Shown in pieces: positions 52,074-63,093 of a stretch of 64,000 nucleotides of DNA. Made by a program: the position numbers and the translations under genes. The DNA comes from Gordionus sp. m RMFG-2023. Taxonomy: Eukaryota > Nematomorpha > Gordioida > Chordodea > Parachordodidae. The notes under the pieces are model-generated. The model was not told the DNA's origin, ran no database searches, and saw nothing but the letters and a program-made list of their open reading frames with translations. Position 1 is the first letter of the stretch. Each line of letters opens with the position of its first letter. The stretch covers positions 46,022,569 to 46,086,568 of the forward strand of contig NC_088776.1 in assembly GCF_954871325.1 (NCBI RefSeq). The letters are read 5' to 3'.

Positions 52074-53926
52074 TAGTCGCGTAGTAGGAATTTTCTACGG
52101 GAAGTAGGGAGGAGGGGGGGGGGGGTAATTTTTTATATTGACATGATTTTTGTTTGAGTATTAAAAATTTATTAGAACTAATCATCATGTAAAATTTATC
52201 AGAACCAATCAGATTGGAAAATATGATAATTTCGAACATAAATAATAAAATATTGAAAAATTCAAAATATTAAGAGCGAGTATAATACGGTTAAAAAATA
52301 TCATAACTATATAAACCGGGATGTAAATTACAATAAAATATAAAATTATATATTTTATAATAATTTAAAAAATTAATCAAAATATTATCCATAAATGTAA
52401 ATTTAATCTTCTTTGCGATTGCTCCAATTTTTTAATAATTTGTTCTGTTTTGGGGTTTAGGTTTTATGAGTAAAACTAGTCTATTCAATTAATCTTAAAA
52501 TGTCGTACTTGTGATATAGGTTTTTATTCTCTGTAATGTACAAAAAGTCTTCTCATTAGTGCACCAATTGGTATCATTGCCAAAATATACAATAATTTTA
52601 AATTTTGAAAACTTTAAAATATATTTTAAAATATGTAATGTTTCTACTGTATTCTTAGAGGATTATCTATAAATAATATATCTTTCAATTCTGATTGGCC
52701 TTCAGACACATTTATATCCTATAAATAAAATTTAGCTCAATATTTAATTTTTCATTATCAAGATTTGATATATCCTTAGATCAAAGTTATAAGATATAGT
52801 ATCTGTAAATTAGATAGAACCATTTATAAATCAAAAATCGTTCATTAATATGAGTCAAAATTAAATCCAAAGGAGAATAAAAACGGTTATTTTATAGAAA
52901 TCCTCAATCCCCTTAAATATTGGAACCATAGATCTGCAAAAGTAGGCCCTGGTCGGGCCTATTTTTTAAAAAAAAAATCGGGTGCGGGATGGGCCAGGCC
53001 TAATATTTTAAAAATAAATTCGAACTGGGTCGGGTCTAATATTTTTTAAAAAAATTCGGGTCGGTTCGGGCCGGGTTTAGAATTTTTTTTAAATATATCT
53101 AAATTTATCAATTTTATGTTTAATTTTTAATTTAAATTTAAAATAATCAATTCTATTTATAGAAACTAGACGCAATATAACATATTTTATTTTGGTAATT
53201 ATAAAAATTAATTTCTATATTTAAAGCCGGGTGGGCCAATTTAAAAAAATTTCAGGCCGGGCTTGAAAAATTAGGCCCAATGCAGATCACTTATTGGAAC
53301 CATTGGTTTATCAGTGAAACCTAAGGCTTATGAATCTCAAATTCATATAATTTGGCTTTCACTTCAAAAATCAAATAAATCTCGAAAAATTTCTGGTCGA
53401 TATTATCTTTTGGTTTTCTAAGTTGTAGTTTAATAATATTCGTGATTCTCATAGCTCAGCCAAATCTGTTTTTTTGAAAAATATTGCATAAATTGTCGTT
53501 TAATAAATAATTTCTTAATACATTCCGATGAAAAAAATTGGCAATCATATTAGATCAAATTCTACCTATTTAAATATCTAAACACTCTAGATATTTCATA
53601 GTTATTAATAGAGAAAAATTAAATAGAATTATTTTTGGTTGATAAAACTTTCTTATACGTGATTAAGGTTTAAAAAATGTAAGAAAATAAACTTTAACTT
53701 TTCGTGAGATAAAATATTAATGTACAATGAATAAATATTTAAATTAATTTTAAATTCATGCATTTAGAATAGATAACCTAATGAATTAGAATACTTTGCA
53801 ATTCACAATTCATAAAGCCCTTTTGTATTTTTTAGAAAAATTTTCCGCTGACTACGCCTCTGTGACCTTATATATCTTTTTAAAAATTAGATACGGGGGG
53901 ATCCCCCCCCGCTGGCTACGCGCCTG
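52074..53926 (-). mobile_element. hAT transposon remnant in the nested cluster
   Basis: Ends TAGTCGCGTAG and CTACGCGCCTG (inverted), each followed inward by a G or C run. Target duplication CATCTCAG / CTTCTCAG. Minus-strand transposase traces lie at about 52390-52930 and 53300-53600, including the counterpart of the TNER motif near 52550. It is interrupted by a family B MITE and carries many stops. Confidence 0.72.
52929..53293. mobile_element. MITE family B copy inserted in the hAT remnant
   Basis: Left end TAGATCTGCAAAAGTAGG, right end ATGCAGATCACTTA, flanks TTGGAACCA on both sides. GC-rich edges flank the family AT-rich core. Confidence 0.82.
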
Positions 53927-54600
53927 CTTCTCAGGTATGTTTTTGTTCTTATAAAAGAAAATTTTATTTCATTTGTAATATTAATGAGTAGAGTTACTAA
54001 ATATTTAATAGTTTTTATATATAAGGAAAATAGTCTATAATTTGTTTGAAATAATACTAACAATAGCATTTTTTGGAACATTATCAACCATGTTTAACCA
54101 TTTTTACTATAGTTTGCATTCAGATAATAATTTATGAGTTAATGGGACACTTCATTCACAAAATAAAAATCTATCAAATATTTAATTTTTCTCTATCGGA
54201 AATGGATTCGGAAGATTCTGTGGTAATAATATTTGCAGATTTGTAAGTGCTGCCTGATTAATCAAGAACCTTTCATATTTGAGTTATAAAAGTTTCAAAA
54301 GGATTAAGGGATTTATTTTATAATATTCTTCGACTAACCTGATATTAATATTGGAACGATGGGCTTGCCTTGCTTGAGAAATTTTAATAAATTTTATGAA
54401 ATTCGTTACTTAGATTCGCCCTAATTTCCTTTGTTTTCAATATAATGCTTTCAGCTATTCTCATAGTTTAAATCAAATCGTTGTCATTTTTTTATATTGT
54501 ACTTTAGTTTCGCATTGATAAAGTTTCAAATTTGCTCAAACGTTTAATATTCTGTTTTTTTTTAATATTAAAATATTATACCACTCAATTATTATCTTTT
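53927..54600 (-). mobile_element. hAT remnant, right piece (continues from 47109)
   Basis: Starts with CTTCTCAGGTATGTTTTTG, the continuation of the left piece at 46950-47109, by comparison with the related copy at about 17755-17800. The following region resembles the transposases at 26877-27314 and 52690-53560. No intact frame remains. Confidence 0.65.
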
Positions 54601-55249
54601 TGTGATGATATACCATAAAAATTACTCTTTATAATATCAACATCTTATTTTTAGAGAAAAATGATCACATCTTTTTGTTAAAGTCAAATAATTGATTATA
54701 CACAAGGATAAGGTCATATAAAAGCGTGTGCGCTTATAAGATTAAAAGATAACAAAGCCAAAAATGAGCGTTTCTATATATTATTTTAAAAACTTTTTTA
54801 GAGCATTTACATATTAAAAATATTATCGTCTGCTTTAGTTGTAATAATTCGGAATAATTTTCATAATTTAAAAGTAACGTATATAATAATATATTCAAAA
54901 CTATCTTGTATTATTTATAACTATATATTTATATTTAAAATCACTACCAAACCTCAATATAATGGTATGTATAGCCCTTTTAATTAATTGAGTTATGTTC
55001 TTATTTATTTATTTTTCTATTGTTTACAGGAAGCTATATAGACTCATAAATAAATCTGTTATAAATAATAAGAACCAGGATACAGTTTAAAATATTTTTA
55101 TAATTTTATTTATTAAGTTTTATATTTATTTGTTATATAATTGTTGTGATATCTAATATATATAATCTCCATAATCAAAACATAATCATTTTCGTATCTT
55201 CCTACTGTATTTAAAATTTAAGGAGACTATATAATGTAATGTTAATTTT

Positions 55250-55325
55250 TTGCTATCTACGAGAGTCGAACCACAAACCTCGCGTTTCAAAGACCTATGC
55301 TTTAGGCATGCACCAACTTGAATAC
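55250..55325 (-). repeat. tRNA-like sequence, probably a tRNA-derived SINE head
   Basis: The minus strand reads like a degraded tRNA with an AAGTTGGTGCATGCC A-box region and a GGTTCGACTC B box. The anticodon and T stems do not pair well, so it is not called as a functional tRNA. Confidence 0.45.
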
Positions 55326-55406
55326 AATTAAATTTAAAATATTAATTATATATATATTAATTAATAGCTGATATTTTTAAAATTTTGCCGTTTATTACCA
55401 TAACTA

Positions 55407-55713
55407 GACGGTGTTGAAGGGTAATTATTTAGTTTGTGTGTATGGTTTTTATTTTATTTTTAATTTTATTTTATTTTTAATTTAATTTTAATTTTATTTT
55501 TAATTTAATTTAATTTTATTCCATTTTATTTTTTTTAATTTTATTATTCTATCCTTTTCTATTTTCATTTAATTTTATTATATTTATTTATTTTTAAATT
55601 TAATTTTAATTACATATATTAATTTTTTAACCGAGTTATTAGAATCTAATCAAACGATTGATAAATATATTATAGATTAAATTAAATATAACTACCCTTC
55701 CATCGGTGGCACC
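55407..55713. mobile_element. Small TIR element with a TTTTA-rich core
   Basis: GACGGTGTTGAAGGGTAAT at the left is matched in inverted form by ACTACCCTTCCATCGGTG at the right. The core (about 55445-55600) is a simple repeat of TTTTA and AATTT words. The target duplication is unclear. Confidence 0.6.
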
Positions 55714-58700
55714 AGAAGAAATTGCCTTTAACACAGCTTGCTAAACGTTCCTGTTCATCTGATTCAAAATTTTTAAAAAAACAATTATTGTTTAAAAAAT
55801 AATTGCAATACAGTGAGCATTAAGAGTATTAGAAATATCAAAATTTAAATTTGTCATGGAAATCATATTGGATAAAATTTAAAATAGAGATGCTTGAAGA
55901 TTTTTAAATTTTAAATGTTAGACATTGGCCTGAAAATTTTTTTTTGCAGACATAGCTAGGCCTGATCAAAAAACTTGTATTTTAAAATGAATTATGTTTT
56001 TTACATATATTATGGTCTTTGGCGGGCTTGGAAAATTTTCTCAACATGATTATGAGCATAAACCTGTTGGGAATTTTTTTGTATTAGATATTGGGCATAA
56101 TATTTATAGGGTCTCAGGTAAAAGCTAATTTAAATATATTTTTACTCAAAAAATAGTATATTCACTATTAGTCCTAATGAGTTGGTCTTGGTCTGAAGTA
56201 TGATTGAGCGGGATTAAAAAGAATAAAAAATGAATAAGGTTTTTAGAGATTTACATATCTTCAGGCTTGAGAAAAAAATTTAAAAATTATTACGCGTTGG
56301 CCAGGTTTGAGAAAAATTTTTTAAAATTATTATGGGTGGGGCTGGGCTTGGAAAATATTTCTATGAATTATATTAGACTGGGTTTAGGAAACCTTTTTCA
56401 AAATTGGACGCTTGGAAATTCTATTAACAACTATGGAAGATATTGACCTAAAACAAATTTTTTTGCAGGCCTGGGGACCTGGCCTGAAGGGGGGAGGGGG
56501 TTATAAGGAATAAAAAGATATTATTTTCAAATAACAGGTAACAACTATTGTAAAAGTAGGGAGAAAAACTAACTAATTACCCCTCAAAGTCATTCTTGAC
56601 GGGTTATTAGCTAGCGTTTATATATTTACTGTTCTGAGGCGATATTTTTTTATATAAAAACATACAATTTAATTTTTTAAATATTATTTTTGACTGTTAT
56701 AGTTTGATATATATATAAAAAAATCACTACCAACTGTTGATTCTATTCTATCAAATCGAACCCAATTCGCACAATTTGAACCTTACCCAATCTCTACATT
56801 AATAATACCCTATATTTTAATTGAACTAGAAGAAAGTGCTCCTCTACTTAACATGCCTATTTTATAAATTTTTTTGACCCTTTTTTCGGATTTTATGAAG
56901 GAATTTATAATAAATAATTATAATATAAAGTCACCTTTTAGAATAACATATAAATATTCAAAATAATTAATATTTGGCTGAAATTTGGTCAATTAAATTT
57001 TCTTAACTAAAGAGAAAATATTACCCAATTTGAATAATTCCAAAATACAAATTACTAATGGATTTTAAACATGCCGAAGATTTATTAATAATAGTTTTAA
57101 AAAAATTTCTCAACAAATTAATTTGATTTTGGACAAATATTATGTCTCCACTTAATAAAATTTGATTGACTTCATTTCAGTCAAATATAAATTAATTTTG
57201 AGCAATCTTATTTTAATAAGGCTTAATTTATAAATTAGATCAATGAGCATGAATATAAACTATTTACCTGTAAGGTTCTAAAATATGAGGAACCGTCATC
57301 TCAACCATTAAATCAATTTACAAATATTGACAAACGCCCTAAGGTATAGAATGTAGATTTATACATGACTCCCCACAAAGTCAATAACGATTTCGCCCTA
57401 GAATTTTTACTTTCCTCCCTCAGTAAAATTAACTTTTACCTTTAACTGCTAAATTAACCAATGTAGCCCTAATTAATTATTATCGATACGAGATTAGCAT
57501 AACATCCAATTTATAAATATAAAATGTGTAATTGTATCATAAAAATAATAAAATTAAATAAAGAAGATAAATATGTTACAAAAACGAGTTAATATATTAT
57601 TTTAGCATAGAATTTCACTAAAGTAGATTAACATTGTAAATAAATTCAGAGTAAATATGTAATATCCCCATAAGGAAGAAGGCGATTCAATAATCTATTT
57701 TTTTACTACCCGGAATTTATTGTCGTGGTACAGCGTCTTATCCTCTACTTACTGATCACCCTGCGTCTTCGTGGTAGAAACCCCCATGTATACAATAAAT
57801 TATTAAAAAATAGAAATGGCTCTTGAGTTATCTTACCTTATGTAGAAATTATTCTATATTCGAAATCCATAAACTTGTGCAACAAATCTTATAAAGTTGT
57901 TTCTCATCAATTATTATCGTGGCAAACCTATACCTCCAACATAAAGTAGAAAAATTTTAAACCCATTTTTATCATATATAAAAAAATTCAAATAGATGTA
58001 AACTCTTGTAACATAACCTTAAGTTTCAAAATATATACTATAGATTATTAAAGGTGATAAAAAAAATTTTACAATATATTGCCATGACAGAGAAAGAACA
58101 GAAAAAGTAATAAGAGGGAAAGTATTTTATCATTGTTTTCTAAATAAAAATTCTTTTAAAATAAGAAGATAAACGTATTATTATTTGTCGACCTAGAATA
58201 AGACTTTTCATTATAAAATTTATTAATTTCCATTTTAAAAATTATATTAATGCAGATTATGTACTGTATTATTAATACAAAATAATAATATTTTTTAATT
58301 AATAAGGTAAATTATTTATAAAATAACTAATTTTTTAAAAAAAAATTAAAAAAGAAAGAAGTTATTGCGTGATTTAATAAAACTAAAAGTGGTTTGGATT
58401 TGCGTGGTAATCTCATAACATAGTATAGTTTATTTTTATTATTTTATATAATATGTATGGCTATATTATATATATTTTTTAATGTTGAAATTTATATTAA
58501 TCTTATTCTTTTTATATATTTATTGTCACTTACATCTTATAATAATATAGTTGTGTTTAAAATAAAACAAAAATGTTGTTTAGAATTTTATTACAAGCTA
58601 ATTTTTGATCATACTTAATTTTTATATTTAAAAAAAATATAGCAGAGCTTAAATAATCATATTTTATGTTGTGTTTGTGTAACATTGCTGCATAGATTTC

Positions 58701-58780
58701 GATAAAATCTTAATAATTTAGAGATGCCCAATTGTTATATATTTTTTAAGTCTTCTATTCGAGAGGGTTCACTATATATA

Positions 58781-59311
58781 TGTTAGCGTCAATGTGTTTT
58801 TTTCGGGCAATGTGTTATTTCAACTTTAAATAATATTTTAAGCGCGTTTTCTTAAATTTGAATTTGCCGGATATATATTCTAACATGTTTAGAATACTTA
58901 TTCTGAATTGTATAAAAATTTTCCCATAACTTTAAGTCATTTTAAATTTATATAAAAAATCAACAGAAATATGAATATAAATTAAATTAAGTTCAAAAGC
59001 ATAGCAAAATTGTCTAAAATTCATAGGTAGGTATTCAAAACTAGTGTTGAAAAAAAGTCCAATTCTTAAGACTTACAACTCGAGGCATAGTCATAAAAAT
59101 GGCTCCGACTCAAGCCAATCAAGGAGCATGAGTCGGTTCGCTTAGTCGGCTAACTTAGTCGACTCGCTGGGTCTGCTCAATTTTTTTTAAAAATTTTTAT
59201 TTATAATTCCAAACATAATGAAATAAATTTCCGGTAACCATAAGATTTATAAAAATGATCTAAAGTTGAAAAAATAACACATTGCGGGAAAAAAACACGT
59301 TGACGCTAACA
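58781..59311. mobile_element. TIR element with about 50-bp inverted ends near the deacetylase 3' end
   Basis: TGTTAGCGTCAATGTG followed by a T-run, GGGCAATGTGTTAT and CAACTTTA at 58781-58830 is repeated in inverted form at 59263-59311, about 90 percent identical. Flanks TATATATA / CATGTATA match at 6 of 8. Inside at about 59075-59170 lies a patch of AGTCGG and GACTCG words that may be a second repeat. It is non-coding and ends 183 bp from the deacetylase stop codon. Confidence 0.78.
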
Positions 59312-59494
59312 CATGTATAAATTAATTTTATAAACATTGTGTTATGATAAATTATAAGTGTATGTTTCATTTTATTCTGAGAACAGAATTCCACTTATAT
59401 TTTAAGATTTTTAAAAAATGAAATATTTTTTACATAAAATTTTGATACAGGTTCACGCTTAATATAAGAATCAATATTATAAAAATAAAAACTC

Positions 59495-62400
59495 TCATTT
59501 GATTAGAATCTTGCTGTACGTCCAAGGGTAAAATCGAGGGCATCTATTTGAACACATAACCACGTATCTCTCTTCGGTCCATGTTGGTTTCTTGATATTA
59601 TACTTGCACTTCCTAGGCTTGGGGCAATTGTTATAATCCATACGATACTTTATATTGTCACATTTGAAAGGTTGGAAGTCATCTAACTTTGATAGGGGAA
59701 CACCTCCTCGCTTCATCCATTCTAATGTATCTGATATTGGCATTATCCATACATCTTTTTTTTTGTGACTCAGGGCAAAGTTTAAAAACTTTATAAATCC
59801 TATGACAGCGTGCTTGGCCTGGAAATAAGAGGAATGAAAAAATAAGGGCAGAGGAGCTTTGTTAGAATAATAGTGTCTCTCGAAGTTGTATTTCATGTCT
59901 TCAAAAACACCTCTAGCTGTTTTAGGTTGTGGACATCCATCTACCATGGCACAAGATCTATAATTTATGGCGGTATTTATCCCATTACTATATTTATTTT
60001 TGTAGGGAGAAAACTCGGAGTTTATTAGCTCACTATTTCTCTCGATATTCACAAAGCTGCCATAGTAACTTTTATTACCTGAATCATAATTTCTATATTT
60101 TAAATCGTAAGGTTCATTATTTTTATCCTTACTATAAGTTTTCTCAAATCCTTCATAATCCATAGTGGATTGGGATTCATTGTCACTTGATAATATATCA
60201 AATATTGAATAGTCAAAAGATGATCTTTTTTTCTTTTTCTTCTTGCTTTCCAATACCCCACTGTTGTTTTCGCGGCTTTCAGGTTCTTCCCTATTTAGAG
60301 CTTGAAAATATAGCAAAGGAACTTCCCATATACCAGGAAAAGATTCATTGGGGCATTTTTCTATAAGGCAGTTTAAATCTCTAGGAAAATCTAACGTGAA
60401 AGGAAACATAGGAGGGTTGACTTCTTGAACAACCCACGAGGAATCATATGTAAAGTTTTCTTTCTTTAGCATGCTAAACATCGTGTTACCGCCTATTTAA
60501 ATGGAATTTAAAATTTATATTGCAAAATATACTCACTAATTAACTTTTTGGAAGTAATTAATAATATTATTACCCATTCGTAGATAAGGTGCTCTCATTC
60601 CTTTTACGTCATTTTTTGGGATATTAGCTAGTTTGTGGATAAATTCCTTTTGCCCCGCTATTTCGCTTCTCCATTCATCGTATGAAGCAGTATTCCAATA
60701 AGACTCTGGAAATCTATGGCTTTATCCCCAAAATAAAAAAAGGATTTTATAGTAAAATGTTTAGAAAATTAAAACGAAAATCAGAGGAGCCGATGGTTAT
60801 TGAGTAATTAGAACATAAAAAGTAACTTAACGTTTAAATATAATAATACATTGTAAACATTTATATTTAGTTAATGATTTAAATTCTGGTTAATTCTCAT
60901 TTACCAAAATTATTTATTACGCTTATTGTTTATTTTATGTTAATTTCGTGTAGCACAGCACTATGATGACTATTTCTGTTGCCTTTGACTATTTTAGTCT
61001 TAACCTAGTTTAAAGCTCAAATCCCATAATACAATTTTTTTTAAATATGTTAAAATACCTAATGGAGTGGGAACCTATTTCGTGACCCATTCTGTAAAGT
61101 TGGTTAACTCTAGAATAATCAGTGTAGTCGTTAGACACAAAAAATGTAGCTCTAATTGGGCATCCATTAGGGTTCTTCCGCGAGTCGTGAAATATTTTAT
61201 TGTATATACTTTTCGAATTTAATAGTAATGTTGATATAATCGATTTATACTAGTATATATGACATCTTTAATGATTTAAATATTTATATTTTTCCTGAAT
61301 TTATTTTCAATTAAGAATATTCCCTAAACTCTACTTGTTTAGTCAAGAAGTGACTCATTAATATTTAAAAATAACTTTTTAAAATCGTGATCTCTAACAC
61401 TGTCATCAAAGGTGATCATTATAATTTGAGGCATGTCCTTTATTTTAACATTGGGAGGTAATTCAGATGAAGCACAGCGGCAATGTGGGTATCGACAGTT
61501 TTCCGATTCGCACGAATCTTCTATAAAATAGATATTATATGCTTATATAATTCATAAGCGCCCGTTTTAAATCACAAATCAATAAATTTTATCGTATGGT
61601 TTATTATTACGAGTATTATCACCGCAGTTAATTTCATCAGAAAGGTCTCTGCAATTGGCTATACCATCACACACAGAATGAATTGGAATACATTCGGAAA
61701 ATGAATCACAACTCCAATAATTATCGTTACAATTATTATTCTGTCTTTGTGTTATGTTCATATCAAAGTTTTTCGATTTAGACTCCACATTTATATAAAG
61801 CTCATTTGATACAGGTGTAATAGTAGACTTTGTTGCAAAAGTACTTGTCATATTTGGTAGTAAAAATTCTTGTCCTATAGCAACTAATGTAAAATGTATT
61901 AATAACACATTATATTCTAATTTATGGCCCATTAAATGTTTTCCCTCAATTGTATATTTATTTGGATAAAAAGTTAATGTAATTTTTAATTAAAAATGTG
62001 TATTAGCATGAAAATATAATAGTATTTATTATTGTATATACATAGTATGCTAGCCTCTACTTCTTTTAGAATAAATATTTATCTAATCTATAATTCCTTA
62101 GCGGGAATAACAAAAATCAGACTAAAATTGTGTTTTCTAATAAATGATTATATCAAGATATAAACCAAGTTTAATATTGCAATTGAGTTCATCAGATCCG
62201 TCAGAACATTCCACTAACCCGTTACATCTTCGGCTTATTGGTATGCACACTTCAGTAGCGCATTCGTATTCACCTGCTTGACATTTTGATTTATTAGCTT
62301 TTAGTTGACTAAATTTTCCTTGTTATATTAAATAAATAATTTATATTATTTATTATTTAAAAATAACTCTTAACGTTGTTTAAGTCAACATCCTATAATA

Positions 62401-63093
62401 GCAATCGTGAAACCAAATCTCATTAATAATAGATTCAAAACTGTCTAAATATTTTTAATAACAGAACTTATTTTATAACCTTCCAAGGATTTGCAATTCA
62501 ATCTTTCATCGGAACCATCGTAACAATCTAACACTCCATTGCAGATGTCCTCAGGGGATACACAAGAGAGTGTGTCATGGCATAATACAGAATCTTCGTA
62601 ACAAATATCTTTGTTTATATTTTTATAAATTTCAAATCTTATAATTTAGATCTAATTATAAAATATGTAATACCCTAACTTCCAGCTTAATCTCGCATAA
62701 CCCTCAACCTAACTTACATCCAATTTTTCTATTCCTCACAAAAAAAAATTAACATATTTATAAAAATTTGTTTATAAACTATTTTTCAGGTTTATATTAA
62801 TAGAATAAAATATAATTCTTAACCTTAGGGATAGTAAGAATAATATAATATAAAAAAAGTATAATATTTTTGTAAAAATATACTTTGTCTCTTTGGCACA
62901 CAATCATCTGACACATTATATAAAGGTTGTATGCATGTTTGTGATTCCTTGTTAAATATATGATTTTGGGGACAGTTTAGGAGTAAAATGGTGTTGTTTA
63001 AACAATATCCATATTTGTGGCAATTTTGCAAAACTGAGTACCTCTTATCCTGGACGCATTTAAAGTGAGGTGTCGCGTTTAATTTGTAAAGTG
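59495..63093 (-). CDS. CDA: Group I chitin deacetylase: CBM14, three LDLa, deacetylase (5' end beyond window)
   Basis: Secreted enzyme that removes acetyl groups from extracellular chitin. Exons, in gene order: 62884-63093, 62480-62608, 62166-62318, 61623-61874, 61376-61520, 61059-61208, 60574-60719, 59495-60492, giving about 726 residues in phase. A six-cysteine CBM14 chitin-binding domain comes first (FKCVQ, NCHKYGYC, NCPQN, TCIQ, DDC). Three LDLa modules follow, each ending in an acidic calcium motif (DCYDGSDE, ECSDGSDE, NCRDLSDE). The carbohydrate-esterase-4 domain keeps all its motifs: TFDDS, HSISH (zinc ligands, split by an intron), RAPYLR, TYDSSW and PLFFHSSYF. The C-terminal Cys-rich tail (CPKPRKC, NRCPRFYPW) is typical of group I. 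Odd features are three LDLa modules where one is usual, and a low-complexity insert of about 110 residues inside the catalytic domain. The signal peptide exon was not found and should lie to the right of 63093. Confidence 0.93.
59966..60295 (-). other. Low-complexity insert inside the deacetylase domain
   Basis: Between the conserved GIWEVPLLYFQAL and the conserved CPQPK of the chitin deacetylase lie about 110 residues rich in Ser, Asn, Tyr, Asp and Glu, with a run of six lysines. Arthropod group I enzymes have only about 20 residues here. The insert is in frame, has no stop codons and lies within one large exon, so it is probably translated rather than an unspliced intron, although a short cryptic intron cannot be excluded. 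Confidence 0.75.

Larger units (their letters stand above)
54601..58780. other. Gene-free AT-rich stretch
   Basis: Apart from the tRNA-like repeat and TIR element listed separately, this holds degenerate pieces with GGGCTTGG and CAGGCCTGGGGAC words (about 55900-56500), probably worn family B2 MITEs. A GC-richer patch at 57700-57790 was not recognised. Confidence 0.4.

Noticed and set aside
53887-54087. 66-codon minus-strand frame
   Set aside because: It crosses the end of one hAT into another remnant, so it is chance.
55250-55325. Functional tRNA gene
   Set aside because: A and B boxes are present but the anticodon and T stems do not pair, so it is listed only as a tRNA-derived repeat.
57700-57790. 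GC-richer patch as a possible structural RNA
   Set aside because: No tRNA boxes, no convincing fold and no match to an RNA family that I could recognise.
59929-60165. 78-codon plus-strand frame
   Set aside because: It is antisense to the well-supported deacetylase exon.
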